Source: CAVSCD01 sp963726335
GTDB taxonomy: Bacteria > Acidobacteriota > Aminicenantia > Aminicenantales > UBA8522
Direction: 5' to 3'
Length of the DNA stretch: 64,000 nucleotides
Assembly (NCBI GenBank): GCA_963726335.1
Contig: CAVSCD010000013.1
Coordinates: 97,771-161,770, forward strand
Part shown: positions 38,566 through 47,205 of the stretch, one piece after another
Numbering within the stretch: position 1 is the stretch's first letter
Layout: each line of letters opens with the position of its first letter
Notes under the pieces: model-generated
Databases searched by the model: none
What the model was told of the DNA's origin: nothing
Seen by the model: the letters and a program-made list of their open reading frames with translations, nothing else
Position numbers and translations under genes: made by a program

Positions 38566-38907
38566 CTAGAGAAGCGAGATCCCGGCAATCTCCTTGATCT
38601 CTTGTAAGTGCCTGTTCAGGGTAAAGATGGTGCAGGAGTGTTCTTTGGCGATCACGGCCAGATAGCAGTCCAGCAAATGGACCGTCTTCCCTTTCTTTTT
38701 CAAGTCATAGGCAAGGCGTCCGGCCTTCAGCCATGTCTCTCCGCTTTGGTCGATGACGTGAAAGGCATCCATGAAATCTTGGATGATGGCAAGTTCCTTA
38801 GCGGACTTAGCCCCCTGCATCAGCTCGGCCAGCACGATCTTCGGAACATAAACCTCTTGATAGTCGAGTATGTTATCCAGAGCCGTGGCCACCCTTTCCG
38901 TGCCCAT
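38566..38907 (-). pseudogene. PIN-domain (VapC-like) ribonuclease, N-terminally truncated
   Basis: A 113-residue frame with the middle and end of a PIN domain: VYVPKIVLAELMQGAKSAKELAIIQDFMDAFHVID (conserved Glu), ARLAYDLKKKGKTVHLLDCYLAVIAKEH (conserved Asp) and TLNRHLQEI. The N-terminal beta strand with the first catalytic Asp (usually D-T-(S/N)) is missing. Upstream bases still read YLL-A-R-D in another frame, suggesting a deletion. No VapB antitoxin is adjacent. It is therefore probably inactive, though translation from 38907 cannot be excluded. Confidence 0.7.
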
Positions 38908-38953
38908 CTCGCGTCACGGGCAAGGAGATATGTACCTGATCTCATACACGAGT

Positions 38954-38982
38954 TTGACTCCCCTCGCTGAATTTGTTAGTTA
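38954..38982 (+). promoter_or_regulatory. Kinase-family promoter, copy 3
   Basis: TTGACT (38954-38959), a 17-base spacer and TAGTTA (38977-38982), 25 bases before the ATG at 39008. The upstream CATACACGAGTTTGACTC block matches copy 1. Confidence 0.5.
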
Positions 38983-39007
38983 TTGACCCACCGGGGCGGC
39001 GGAATCG

Positions 39008-42000
39008 ATGAAGTGTCCGAAGTGTTATTCTGATAATCCCTCCGACGCAATCTACTGCGCCAAGTGCGCGACCCGGATTCCTGAACGTGTTCCTGATCCT
39101 CCGGGATCCGGAAAGCATCCTCAGAATTCGGCAAAAGGAACAGGAGCAAGCGGTGCGCGCGGAAACAAACCGTTCTCCGTTACCCGGACGCTCGAGACAA
39201 CTCCCGAAGGGCTGGGCAAGGGGGAGCTCTTCGCCGGGCGGTTTGAGCTCATCGAGGAGCTCGGCGCCGGGGGGATGGGGATCGTCTATCGCGCCTACGA
39301 CAAGCAAGGTCGGCGAGGAGATCGCCCTCAAAATCCTCCATCCCGAGATCGCCCTCGACGAGAGGACCGTCGACCGGTTCCGGAACGAGATCAAGCTGGC
39401 CCGCCGGATCAGCCACCGGAACGTCTGCCGGATGCACGAGCTCCACGAGGACGGAAAGCAGCTCTTCATCACGATGGAGTATGTGTCCGGGCAGGATTTA
39501 AAGGGGCTGATCAGGGAAACGAAAGGGCTTACCGCCGGGAAAGCCATCTCGATCGCCAAGCAGGTGGCCGAGGGGCTGTGCGAGGCGCATAACCTGGGCG
39601 TCATCCACCGGGACCTCAAACCCCAGAACATCATGGTGGATAAGGAGGGGAAGGCCAAGATCATGGACTTCGGGATCGCCCGGTCGCTGCGCGCGGCCGG
39701 GATGACAGCCGAGGGAATGATCATCGGGACGCCGGAGTACATGGCGCCGGAGCAGGTGGAGGGGCTGGAGGCGGACCAACGCACCGACATCTACGCCATG
39801 GGCGCGATCCTCTTCGAGATGGTGACCGGGCGGGTGCCGTTTGAGGGCGACTCTCCCCTGTCGGTAGCCTACAAGCACAAAAACGAAATCCCGATCCCGC
39901 CGCGCAAGCTCAACGCCGAGGTCCCCGAGCCGTTCAATAAGCTCATCCTCACCTGTCTCGAAAAAGAAAAAGAGAACCGTTATCAGACGGCCGAAGAGCT
40001 CCTGGCGGACCTCATCCGGATCGAAGAGGGGCTTCCGATCTCCGAGCGCGTCGCCCTCCCGGCGCGGCCGACCATCCGGATTTCGAGAGAGAAGCCCACC
40101 GGTGTGAGGCGCTTCGTCATCCCCGCACTCGGAGTCGTCGTCCTGGCCCTCGCCGCGTTTATTGCCCTGCGCGTCTTGCCCAAGAAGCCGACCCTGGGAC
40201 CCGTTTCCGCTTCGGGAAAGCCCTCCATCGTCGTCCTCTACTTCGAGAACCTCTCCGGCGACCCGGCCTTAGAGGGGTGGAGAACCGGCCTGACCGAGCT
40301 CTTGATCGCAGAACTTCAGCAATCGAAGCTCATCCGCGTGCTCGACGCGAACAAGACCTACAGCATCCTCAAGAAATCCAACCTCGACCAGGCCAAAAAA
40401 TATACCCGCGAGGATCTTATCAAGGTGGCAAACGAAGGCCAGGCAACCTACACGGCAAGCGGAAGCTTGATGAAGACTGGAGCGAGCATCATCATCATGA
40501 TGACGCTCCAGAAACCGCGCACCGGAGAGGTCATCGACTCCATCAAGCTGAGCTGTCAAAACGAAGACGATATCCTTCCGAGAACCGACGAGATAACGGC
40601 GAAGATCAAGTCCGGTCTCGGCCTTCCCTCGGATCAGCTCGCCGCGGACGCCGGTCCGGGGGTCGAGGCGATCTACACAAAATCTGTCCCTGCCCTGAAG
40701 TTTTATCTCGAGGCCCTCAAAGCGTTCAGATCGCTCGAGTTTGAAAATGCCATTCCCCTTTGCGAGAAGGCGATCGAGGCCGACCCCGAATTCGCTTCGG
40801 CTTACCTCATGCTGGCGGTACTAAACGAGGGTCGCGGCAACCCCGGCAAGGGAAGGGAGCTCAGAAAAAAGGCTTACGATTTGAGGGACCGGCTCCCGGC
40901 CAAAGACCGCTACCTCGTGGAAGCGAACTATTACCTCCAGCAGGGAGAGACGGAGATGGATAAACTGCTGGAGGCCTACGAGAGATACTTCGAGCTCGCG
41001 CCCGAGGACTCGGTGGAAACAGCCGGAGAAAGACTCAGCCTCTCGATTGTCTATACGGGCCGCTTTGAGGACTACGAGAAGGCCCTGGAGCAGCTGGAAA
41101 TGGCCTATCGAGGTGACCAGAGTTACCAAACATTGTCCTATCTGGCCGTGGCCTATCAGAGAATGGGCTTCTACGATAAGGCCGAAAAGACCATTAAGGA
41201 CTATCGGGATACCCACGAGGATAATTTCGGAGTCCATTATAGCCTTTACGAAGTGTATCTCCTCCAAAAGAAATGCGATCTGGCCCTGGCCGAAATCGAA
41301 AAAGCCAACCGGCTCAAACCCGAGTTCGAGTGGGGCACGGAGAGGGGAAGTGTCTCTCTCTTGAAAGGTGATTTGGCGGAGGCCGAAAAAGTGTATCTCC
41401 GCGTCCTGAAGAAAGAAAGCAGGGACGCCCGGAATTCCGTTAGAGGCGGACTTTCCTGCCTCTATCTGCTTCAGGGAAAATTTGGCCGGGCAGGCGAAGA
41501 ACTGGAAAAAGAGATGCGGCCCGGGGGAGACCTGGAAAATGAGCTGCAACCGGACAAGCCGTTGTTATGGAATCTCCCCGCCCCGTATGTTTTTCTAAGG
41601 TCGAAGAAATATGAGGCCGCCTCGGAGATCCTCGACCGCAGACTCAAAATGGCGGTGGAACGGGGCGAGACAAGGTTCCAGGCATCAACCCTCTGGCGGA
41701 AAGGGCTCATGAACATAGAGAAAAAGATGATTCCCGAGGCGGAAAAGGCCCTGGGTGAGATCAAGGCTGTGTGCCAACAGAGCGTCAGCAAGAGAATCAT
41801 TCGATATTATCATCATCTGCAGGGTTTGATCGACCTCGAAAAAGGCGATACTCAGAGCGCCATCGACAGCTTCGAGAAAGCCTGTTCTTTGCTGCCTTTT
41901 GAATCGAACTGGCAGGATATCCATGCGCTGTTCTTTTTTCCGCTGGCCGAAGCCTATTACAAGGCCGGAGAATTGGAAAAGGCACGGGCGGAATACGAAA

Positions 42001-42206
42001 AAATCACGCTGCTGACATTAGGGAGGATAAACTACGGCGACCTGTATGCCAAGAGCTTTTATTGGCTGGGGAAGATCGCCGAGGAGCAGAAGGACAAGCG
42101 GCGCGCGGCCGAGAACTACGGCAAGTTCCTCGACCTCTGGAAGGACGCCGACCCCGGCCAGCCCGAAGTCGACGACGCGCGGGCCCGTCTGGCGATGTTG
42201 AGCTGA
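39008..42206 (+). pseudogene. Zinc-ribbon Ser/Thr kinase with TolB-like and TPR domains (one-base insertion)
   Basis: Third tandem paralogue, about 1,065 codons. A zinc ribbon CPKCYSDNPSDAIYCAKC starts at 39008, followed by the kinase P-loop LGAGGMGIVYRAYDKQ. Right after this an extra G near 39306 (CAAGGTCGG where the paralogues have CAAGTCGG) shifts the frame. The rest (VGEEIALKILHPE, HRDLKPQN, DFGIARS, membrane helix, TolB-like domain, TPR array to 42206) is open and clean. A run of G at the insertion and otherwise perfect sequence make a sequencing error likely, so the gene is probably functional. The TPR part differs strongly from the second paralogue while the kinase and membrane part is nearly identical. 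Confidence 0.85.
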
Positions 42207-42234
42207 GATAGCCCTCCCCCGCCGGCTGTCCGCC

Positions 42235-42264
42235 TTGACATCATCTTGAGCACCCCTCTATGAT
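42235..42264 (+). promoter_or_regulatory. Promoter with overlapping hairpin upstream of the repeat protein
   Basis: TTGACA (42235-42240), an 18-base spacer and TATGAT (42259-42264). A stem ACCCCTC (42252-42258) and GAGGGGT (42272-42278) straddles the -10, which could be an operator or the end signal of the upstream kinase gene. Confidence 0.55.
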
Positions 42265-42323
42265 CATTATTGAGGGGTAGAGGCGAGATTTACGGTCTTC
42301 CGAGTTCGAGGAGGGAGGTTCAG

Positions 42324-43664
42324 ATGAAAAAGTTGTGGTTCTGCTGGGCCGGCGTCGCCGGGATGGTCCTGGTTCTATCCGTATCCGCTCTGTCCGGTCA
42401 GGATGATCCGGCGAGGGCGGCCCGGCCGGCCAGCCGGCAGTTCGGGCCGCCGGTCGACATCGTCCCGCTCAACCTCGACCGCATCGACCTGCCCGAGGAA
42501 CAGAAAGGCCTGGAGGCCATGGTCCAGTATCCCGGCAATTCCCTGGAGAACAAATACCGGGGCTGCGTGGCGGCTAACGTCGATAACGGCACCCAACGGG
42601 ACGAGCTGATCGTCGATTTCGGGGCCGGCGGCGTCTGGGTCCACAGCGGGTTCGTGTACGGAGGCCAATGGTACCAGATATCGGCGGCCAACCCGGATTG
42701 GATCATCAGCGCGCGCTGGGGGGACGTGGCCAACGAGGAGATCATCGGGGCTTTCGGCGCCTTGGGACTCTGGGTCTGGAGCTACTCGGGATACCCCGGC
42801 GCCTGGACACAGATCTCGGGATCGATCCCCAGCCAGGGCTTCGCCGTCGATGACGACGGCGACGGGAAGGACGAGATCCAGGTCGATTTCGGGGCCACCG
42901 GCCTGTGGCGCTACGACGCCGACACCGGAGCCTGGGTCCAGTTCTCCGGTTTCGATCCGCTCGCGGGCGGGATCAGGAAAAACCAGTGGACGACCGCCCA
43001 GGAGGAAGGGGCCTGGAGCTTTTCCGGCCTCGGCGTCTGGAGCTTTCAGGCCGACGTTTCGGGCAATCCGGCGATCTGGCAGCTCACGGGGAACGACGCC
43101 GCCTATCCCAACGTCTCGGCCGAACTCGGGATCGGGGACGATTCCGAAGAGATGGTGGTGAGCTTCGGCCCGGCGCTCGGCCTATGGCTGGCCCAGGAGG
43201 GGACCTACCCCGCCGTGACCTGGCAGCAGATCTCAGCCTTTTATCCGATGGGAGCCGGGGAAGTGCGTTTCGTCGGCGCTCCGGACTACGAAGTGTTGAT
43301 CGATTTCACCAATGCCACCGGCCTCTGGCTGTGGGATTCGGGCGGCTGGGAGATACTGAGCGCCGCCGATCCGGGCGACGGGTTCTTTGAACCGTTTGAC
43401 CCGAACGGCTTCACAGTCGAAACGACCGGGGACGAGGAGGTCGCCATCGACTTTGACGCCCAGGGCCTCTGGCTTTACGACCGCACAACCGGCGCTTTCG
43501 CTCAACTTACGGCATCCAATCCGGTGTACATGGTCAGGGGAGATTTTTTCGACAGCGGCACAACCGACGAATGGCTGGTCGTCGATTTCGGGACCGCCGG
43601 GTTGTGGGCCTACGACGGGTACTCCAATTCCTGGCACCAGCTCAGCGGCCTGAGCCCGGATTGA
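42324..43664 (+). CDS. Secreted eight-repeat protein, probable beta-propeller
   Basis: A 446-residue exported protein with a signal peptide (MKKLWFCWAGVAGMVLVLSVSALSG). The mature part consists of about eight units of 45-50 residues, each with a (D/E)-E-x-x-V-D-F-G-x-x-G-(L/V)-W strand, a W-x-Q-(I/L)-S strand and a final S-x-x-x-P turn. Examples are DELIVDFGAGGVWVH, DEIQVDFGATGLWRY, EEVAIDFDAQGLWLY and DEWLVVDFGTAGLWAY. This spacing suits a seven- or eight-bladed propeller or an FG-GAP-like fold with possible Ca-binding loops (DDDGDGKDE). No catalytic motif is visible. The start at 42324 has a GGGAGG site. A binding or adhesion role is a guess. Confidence 0.8.
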   Translation: MKKLWFCWAGVAGMVLVLSVSALSGQDDPARAARPASRQFGPPVDIVPLNLDRIDLPEEQKGLEAMVQYPGNSLENKYRGCVAANVDNGTQRDELIVDFGAGGVWVHSGFVYGGQWYQISAANPDWIISARWGDVANEEIIGAFGALGLWVWSYSGYPGAWTQISGSIPSQGFAVDDDGDGKDEIQVDFGATGLWRYDADTGAWVQFSGFDPLAGGIRKNQWTTAQEEGAWSFSGLGVWSFQADVSGNPAIWQLTGNDAAYPNVSAELGIGDDSEEMVVSFGPALGLWLAQEGTYPAVTWQQISAFYPMGAGEVRFVGAPDYEVLIDFTNATGLWLWDSGGWEILSAADPGDGFFEPFDPNGFTVETTGDEEVAIDFDAQGLWLYDRTTGAFAQLTASNPVYMVRGDFFDSGTTDEWLVVDFGTAGLWAYDGYSNSWHQLSGLSPD

Positions 43665-43669
43665 CGTGC

Positions 43670-43757
43670 GGGACACAATACCAATTTCCTTATTTCTTGA
43701 CCGAATTCCGGTGACACGTACCGAATTCCGGCGAATTCGGAACATGTTACCAAATTC
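43670..43757. repeat. REP-like half element plus 55-bp palindrome
   Basis: GGGACACAATACCAATTTCC (43670-43689) matches the left arm at 16582-16602. It is followed at 43703-43757 by a palindrome with arms GAATTCCGGTGACACGTACC and GAATTCGGAACATGTTACC. This is the same family as the element inside the kinase gene at 35441-35495. Confidence 0.75.
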
Positions 43758-43898
43758 GGGTCGAAGCCCTCGGAAGGGAAGGCGTCCTTAAAGCTGCAAG
43801 CGCCGCCGTAAAGACAGGATAGAGATATTCTCGGTCTCGTGGCTTGTCAAAGCCGGCCGAAAGAGATATCTATAACCCTCGAAAGAAAGTAGTCCCCG

Positions 43899-46800
43899 AT
43901 GCCCGACCTTGCCGACCGAGACCAAAAAAGGAGGGACCATCGTCATTCAGGGGGAAGCGTTCACCGCGGCGGAGTCAGCCGCCGCGACTTCCTGATCGGC
44001 GTCGGGGCGGTCACCGTCGGCGGGCTCATCTTTCCCTCCTGTAAAAGCGCCGCCATCACTCTCGAGAACCGGTTCGTCAAGTACGCCATCGGCCGCGACG
44101 GCGCCAACCTGAGCTTCGCCGGGAAACAGACGGGCATCGACTATCTGGCGGGCCGGCCGCCGTCTCGATGCGCCCAAATGAAAAAGGACGGACGGACCTA
44201 TGACGCCAGCGGCGTTTCCTATTCCGACGGCCGGTTGAGGATCGATTTCGGAGCGCCCGGCATGAGCGCCGTCATCAGGGTCGAGACCCGGTCCCACTAT
44301 TTCATTTTCGAGGTCGAATCCCTCGCCGGCGATCCCGATGAGCTCGTGTTCATCAATATCCCGACCGCTCTCGAGGTCAAGGCGGACGAGCCTTTTTCGG
44401 CCGGGACGCTGGCCCTCAACCTCCAGACGAACGTCGAAGAGCTTCCCGGCCCGCAGGCGCATCTGTGGGCCGCGGGCTATCAAGCGCTTCGGCGTGGCCG
44501 GCGCCCGGGCGGGCCTCGTCGCCTGCCCTTATGCCGAGATGCGCCAGGCGCTCAAGGAGATGGTCGGCGCCGCGCCCGGTGTGCCGCACTCGCCGCTCGG
44601 CGGCCCGTGGGCCATGGACAGCGACCTGCCGGGCGGGAGCTATCTTTTCGGCCTGCCGACCGAAAACACGGTCGATTCCTGGATCGAGCTCTGCCGGGCC
44701 CTCGATTTCACCCAGATCGATTTCCACGGAGCCTTGAACTACGGCGATTACGAGCCATTCCCGAGCCTGTACCCCGGGGGGCGTCGAAGCGTCAAGTCCG
44801 TGATCGACAGGCTCCACGACGCCGGCATCCTGGCCGGCCTGCACACCATGTCCTTCTCCATCGACAAGCGCTGCGCCTGGGTCACGCCCGTCCCCGACCC
44901 GCGGCTGGCGAAGGAACGGACCTATACCCTGGCCCAGCCGATCGGCGCGGCCGATACAAGCCTCGGGCTGGTCGAGCCGACAACCGGCCTGCCCAAATAC
45001 ATCACCTACTTCATCCGCCGGAGCATGACCCTGCAGGTCGACGACGAGCTCATCGAATACGCCGCCGTCAGCGACAAGGGGCCGTACGGGGTGAGCGGCT
45101 GCCGGCGCGGCGCCTGCGGCACCCGGGCCGCGCCCCACGCCAAGGGCGCCCCGGTCCACCACCTCAAAGAATGCTGGGAGTGCTTTCTGCCGGACGGCGA
45201 ATCCACCCTCTTCGGCGAGGTCGCCGACAGGATCTCGACCGTCATCAACGACTGCGGGTTCGACTTCACCTACCTCGACGGGCTCGACGGCTCTCACGTC
45301 ATCGGGGGGAGGAGAACCGGTGGCATTACGGCGCCAAGTTCGCCTTCGAGGTCTTCCGGCGATTCAGCCGGCCGACCATGATGGAGATGGCCGCCTTTCA
45401 CCATCACCTGTGGTTCGTCCGGTCGCGTCTCCAGGCCTGGGACCACGGCGTCCGCGCCCACAAGAGGTTCATCGACATCCACAATTATTCGAACGAAGGC
45501 TGCCGGCGCATCTTCATGCCGCGGCATCTCGGCTGGTCCCGGGTCCTGGCCTGGGTGGACCAGGCCCACGACGTGACCTTCGACGACGACGTGGAATACA
45601 TGTGGGGCAAGGGACTGGGCGCGGACTCGGGCTTCTCTCTTCAGGTCGTGACGCCGGAGATGTACGCCGCCGAACCGTGGCTGCGCCGGCTGGCGCCGCT
45701 CATCAAGTCATATGAATCCCTGCGCCGGCAGAAATACTTCCCCGAAGGGGTCAAGGCCAAGCTCCGCGAACCCGGCGCCGAGTTCACGCTCAAGCAGGCA
45801 TCCGACGGGGAATGGGAGTTCGAACCCCGGCAGTTCGCCAAGCACAAGGTCGAGGCCGTCGACGGCGTGACGAACGTCTGGCGCTCGCACAATAAGTTCG
45901 GCCGCCAGCCCCTCAGGGTGCGGATCCAGGCGCTGATGGCCGCCGGGCCGTACGACGCGGCAAGCAACATCGTTATCGCCGGGTTCGGAGCGCCGGATGA
46001 GTTCGACGACCGCCGGCCGACCGAGATCATCCTGAACAGCGGCAAGACGTATTCCTATCCGGCGGCGGCTCCCGGCCTGGCCGCCGAGATCCGGCCGTCC
46101 GTGGAAGAGGTCAAGGCGGGGCCGGTCAGCGGCTGCTGGACGGCGAGAAACGACGGCTCGCCGGAACTTGTCCCGTCCTCGGCGCCGGACGATAAATACT
46201 CCCTGTTCGACCACGCGGAGAGGATCTACCGGCCGCGCCCGGCATCGTGGGCGCGCCTGGGCAAGACTTTCGCCGCGCCCCTGGACCTCAGCCGGCATCA
46301 GGGGATGGGCGTCTGGATCCACGGGGACGGCCGCGGCGAGGTCATGAACTTCCAGCTCGGCACGCAGCAGCCCTTCGAGGCCCATGCCGACCATTACGTC
46401 ACCGTGGATTTTGACGGGCTGGCGGTATTTCGAGCTCGTCGAGCCGGAGTCCGAGCGGTTCGAGGACTATTCCTGGCCGTACGGCCGCTGCATCTATTCG
46501 CAGTACCGCGAGGCGCTGGGGTTCGGCCGCGTCGAATGGTTCAACCTCTGGTACAACAACGTGCCCGCCGGCCGGGAAGTTAAATGCTTCCTCAGCCCCG
46601 TCAAGGCCCTGCCGCTAGTGAAAAGCAGGATCTCGAGGCCGGCGATCACGGCCGGGGGCCGGACGGTCGTCTTCCCCGTGGAGATCGACAGCGGCTGCTA
46701 CCTCGAATTCAACGGCCCCGGCGACTGCCGGCTGTATGGCCCGAAGCGGGAGCTGATCCGCCAGGTCAAGCCGGAAGGCGAGGTCCCCATGCTCGAGGCG

Positions 46801-46902
46801 GGTGAAAACGTCGTGACTTTCAGTTGCGTTGGGTCCGCCGCCCAGCGGCCCCGGGCGAACGTCACGGTCATCAGCTCAGGCGGCACCCCGCTGAGGCGCT
46901 GA
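43899..46902 (+). pseudogene. Tat-exported TIM-barrel glycoside hydrolase-like protein, three frameshifts
   Basis: About 1,000 codons. A twin-arginine leader (SRRDFLIGVGAVTVGGLIF, then a Cys that could be lipidated) precedes an N-terminal beta-sandwich (ENRFVKYAIGRDGANLSFAGKQTG). The frame shifts near 44480. A central barrel follows in the frame covering 44480-45310 (WIELCRALDFTQIDFHGALNYGD; VIDRLHDAGILAGLHTMSFSID; FTYLDGLDG), then a return at about 45315 and a last shift near 46425. It ends in a beta domain (AGREVKCFLSPVKALP ... ENVVTFSCVG). The arrangement resembles GH36/GH31-like or uncharacterised planctomycete hydrolases, but no family could be named. Three single-base shifts may be assembly errors. 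Confidence 0.65.
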
Positions 46903-47205
46903 CCGGTCGGCCGATGGCAAGGCCCATAGCCCCGTCTCTTGCTGATCCGTTCGGAGGCAATTAGCCTGAATACTTCACGAATCGAGGCGGCCCCCAGATG
47001 CGAGGCCCGAGGGGTGAAGCTGTACTCTTTGGTACTGCGAACTCCGAGAACGAAGCCGATGGGGCCGAATCGGCTCGCCGAAAAGTAAAAAGCGCCGCAT
47101 AAAGAGAGATGGAAAAAAAGACGAGGCGCTGTTTATGAATAAGTCAGGTTAGGTAAATGGGTATTGTGTCCCGAATTATCAGTAGGCCACCCGGCCAGCG
47201 GTCCC
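46903..47205. repeat. Intergenic region with a structured dispersed repeat and a REP-like half element
   Basis: Bases about 46975-47085 contain CACGAATCGAGGCGGCCCCC, CCCGAGGGGTGAAG, a central hairpin GTACTCTTTGGTAC and GGGGCCGAATCGGCTCGCCG. The outer parts are partly complementary. This resembles a dispersed bacterial intergenic element with a central TGTAC..GTAC hairpin. A second hairpin AGCGCC ... GGCGCT follows at about 47090-47131. The half element GGTAAATGGGTATTGTGTCC (from 47152) is the inverse of the one at 43670-43689. No gene was found. Confidence 0.5.

Noticed and set aside
20120..42206. Considered whether kinases plus toxin remnants form an anti-phage defence island
   Set aside because: The kinases have receptor-like outer domains and no nuclease or effector partners; the toxin-antitoxin pieces are broken and no defence marker gene is seen.
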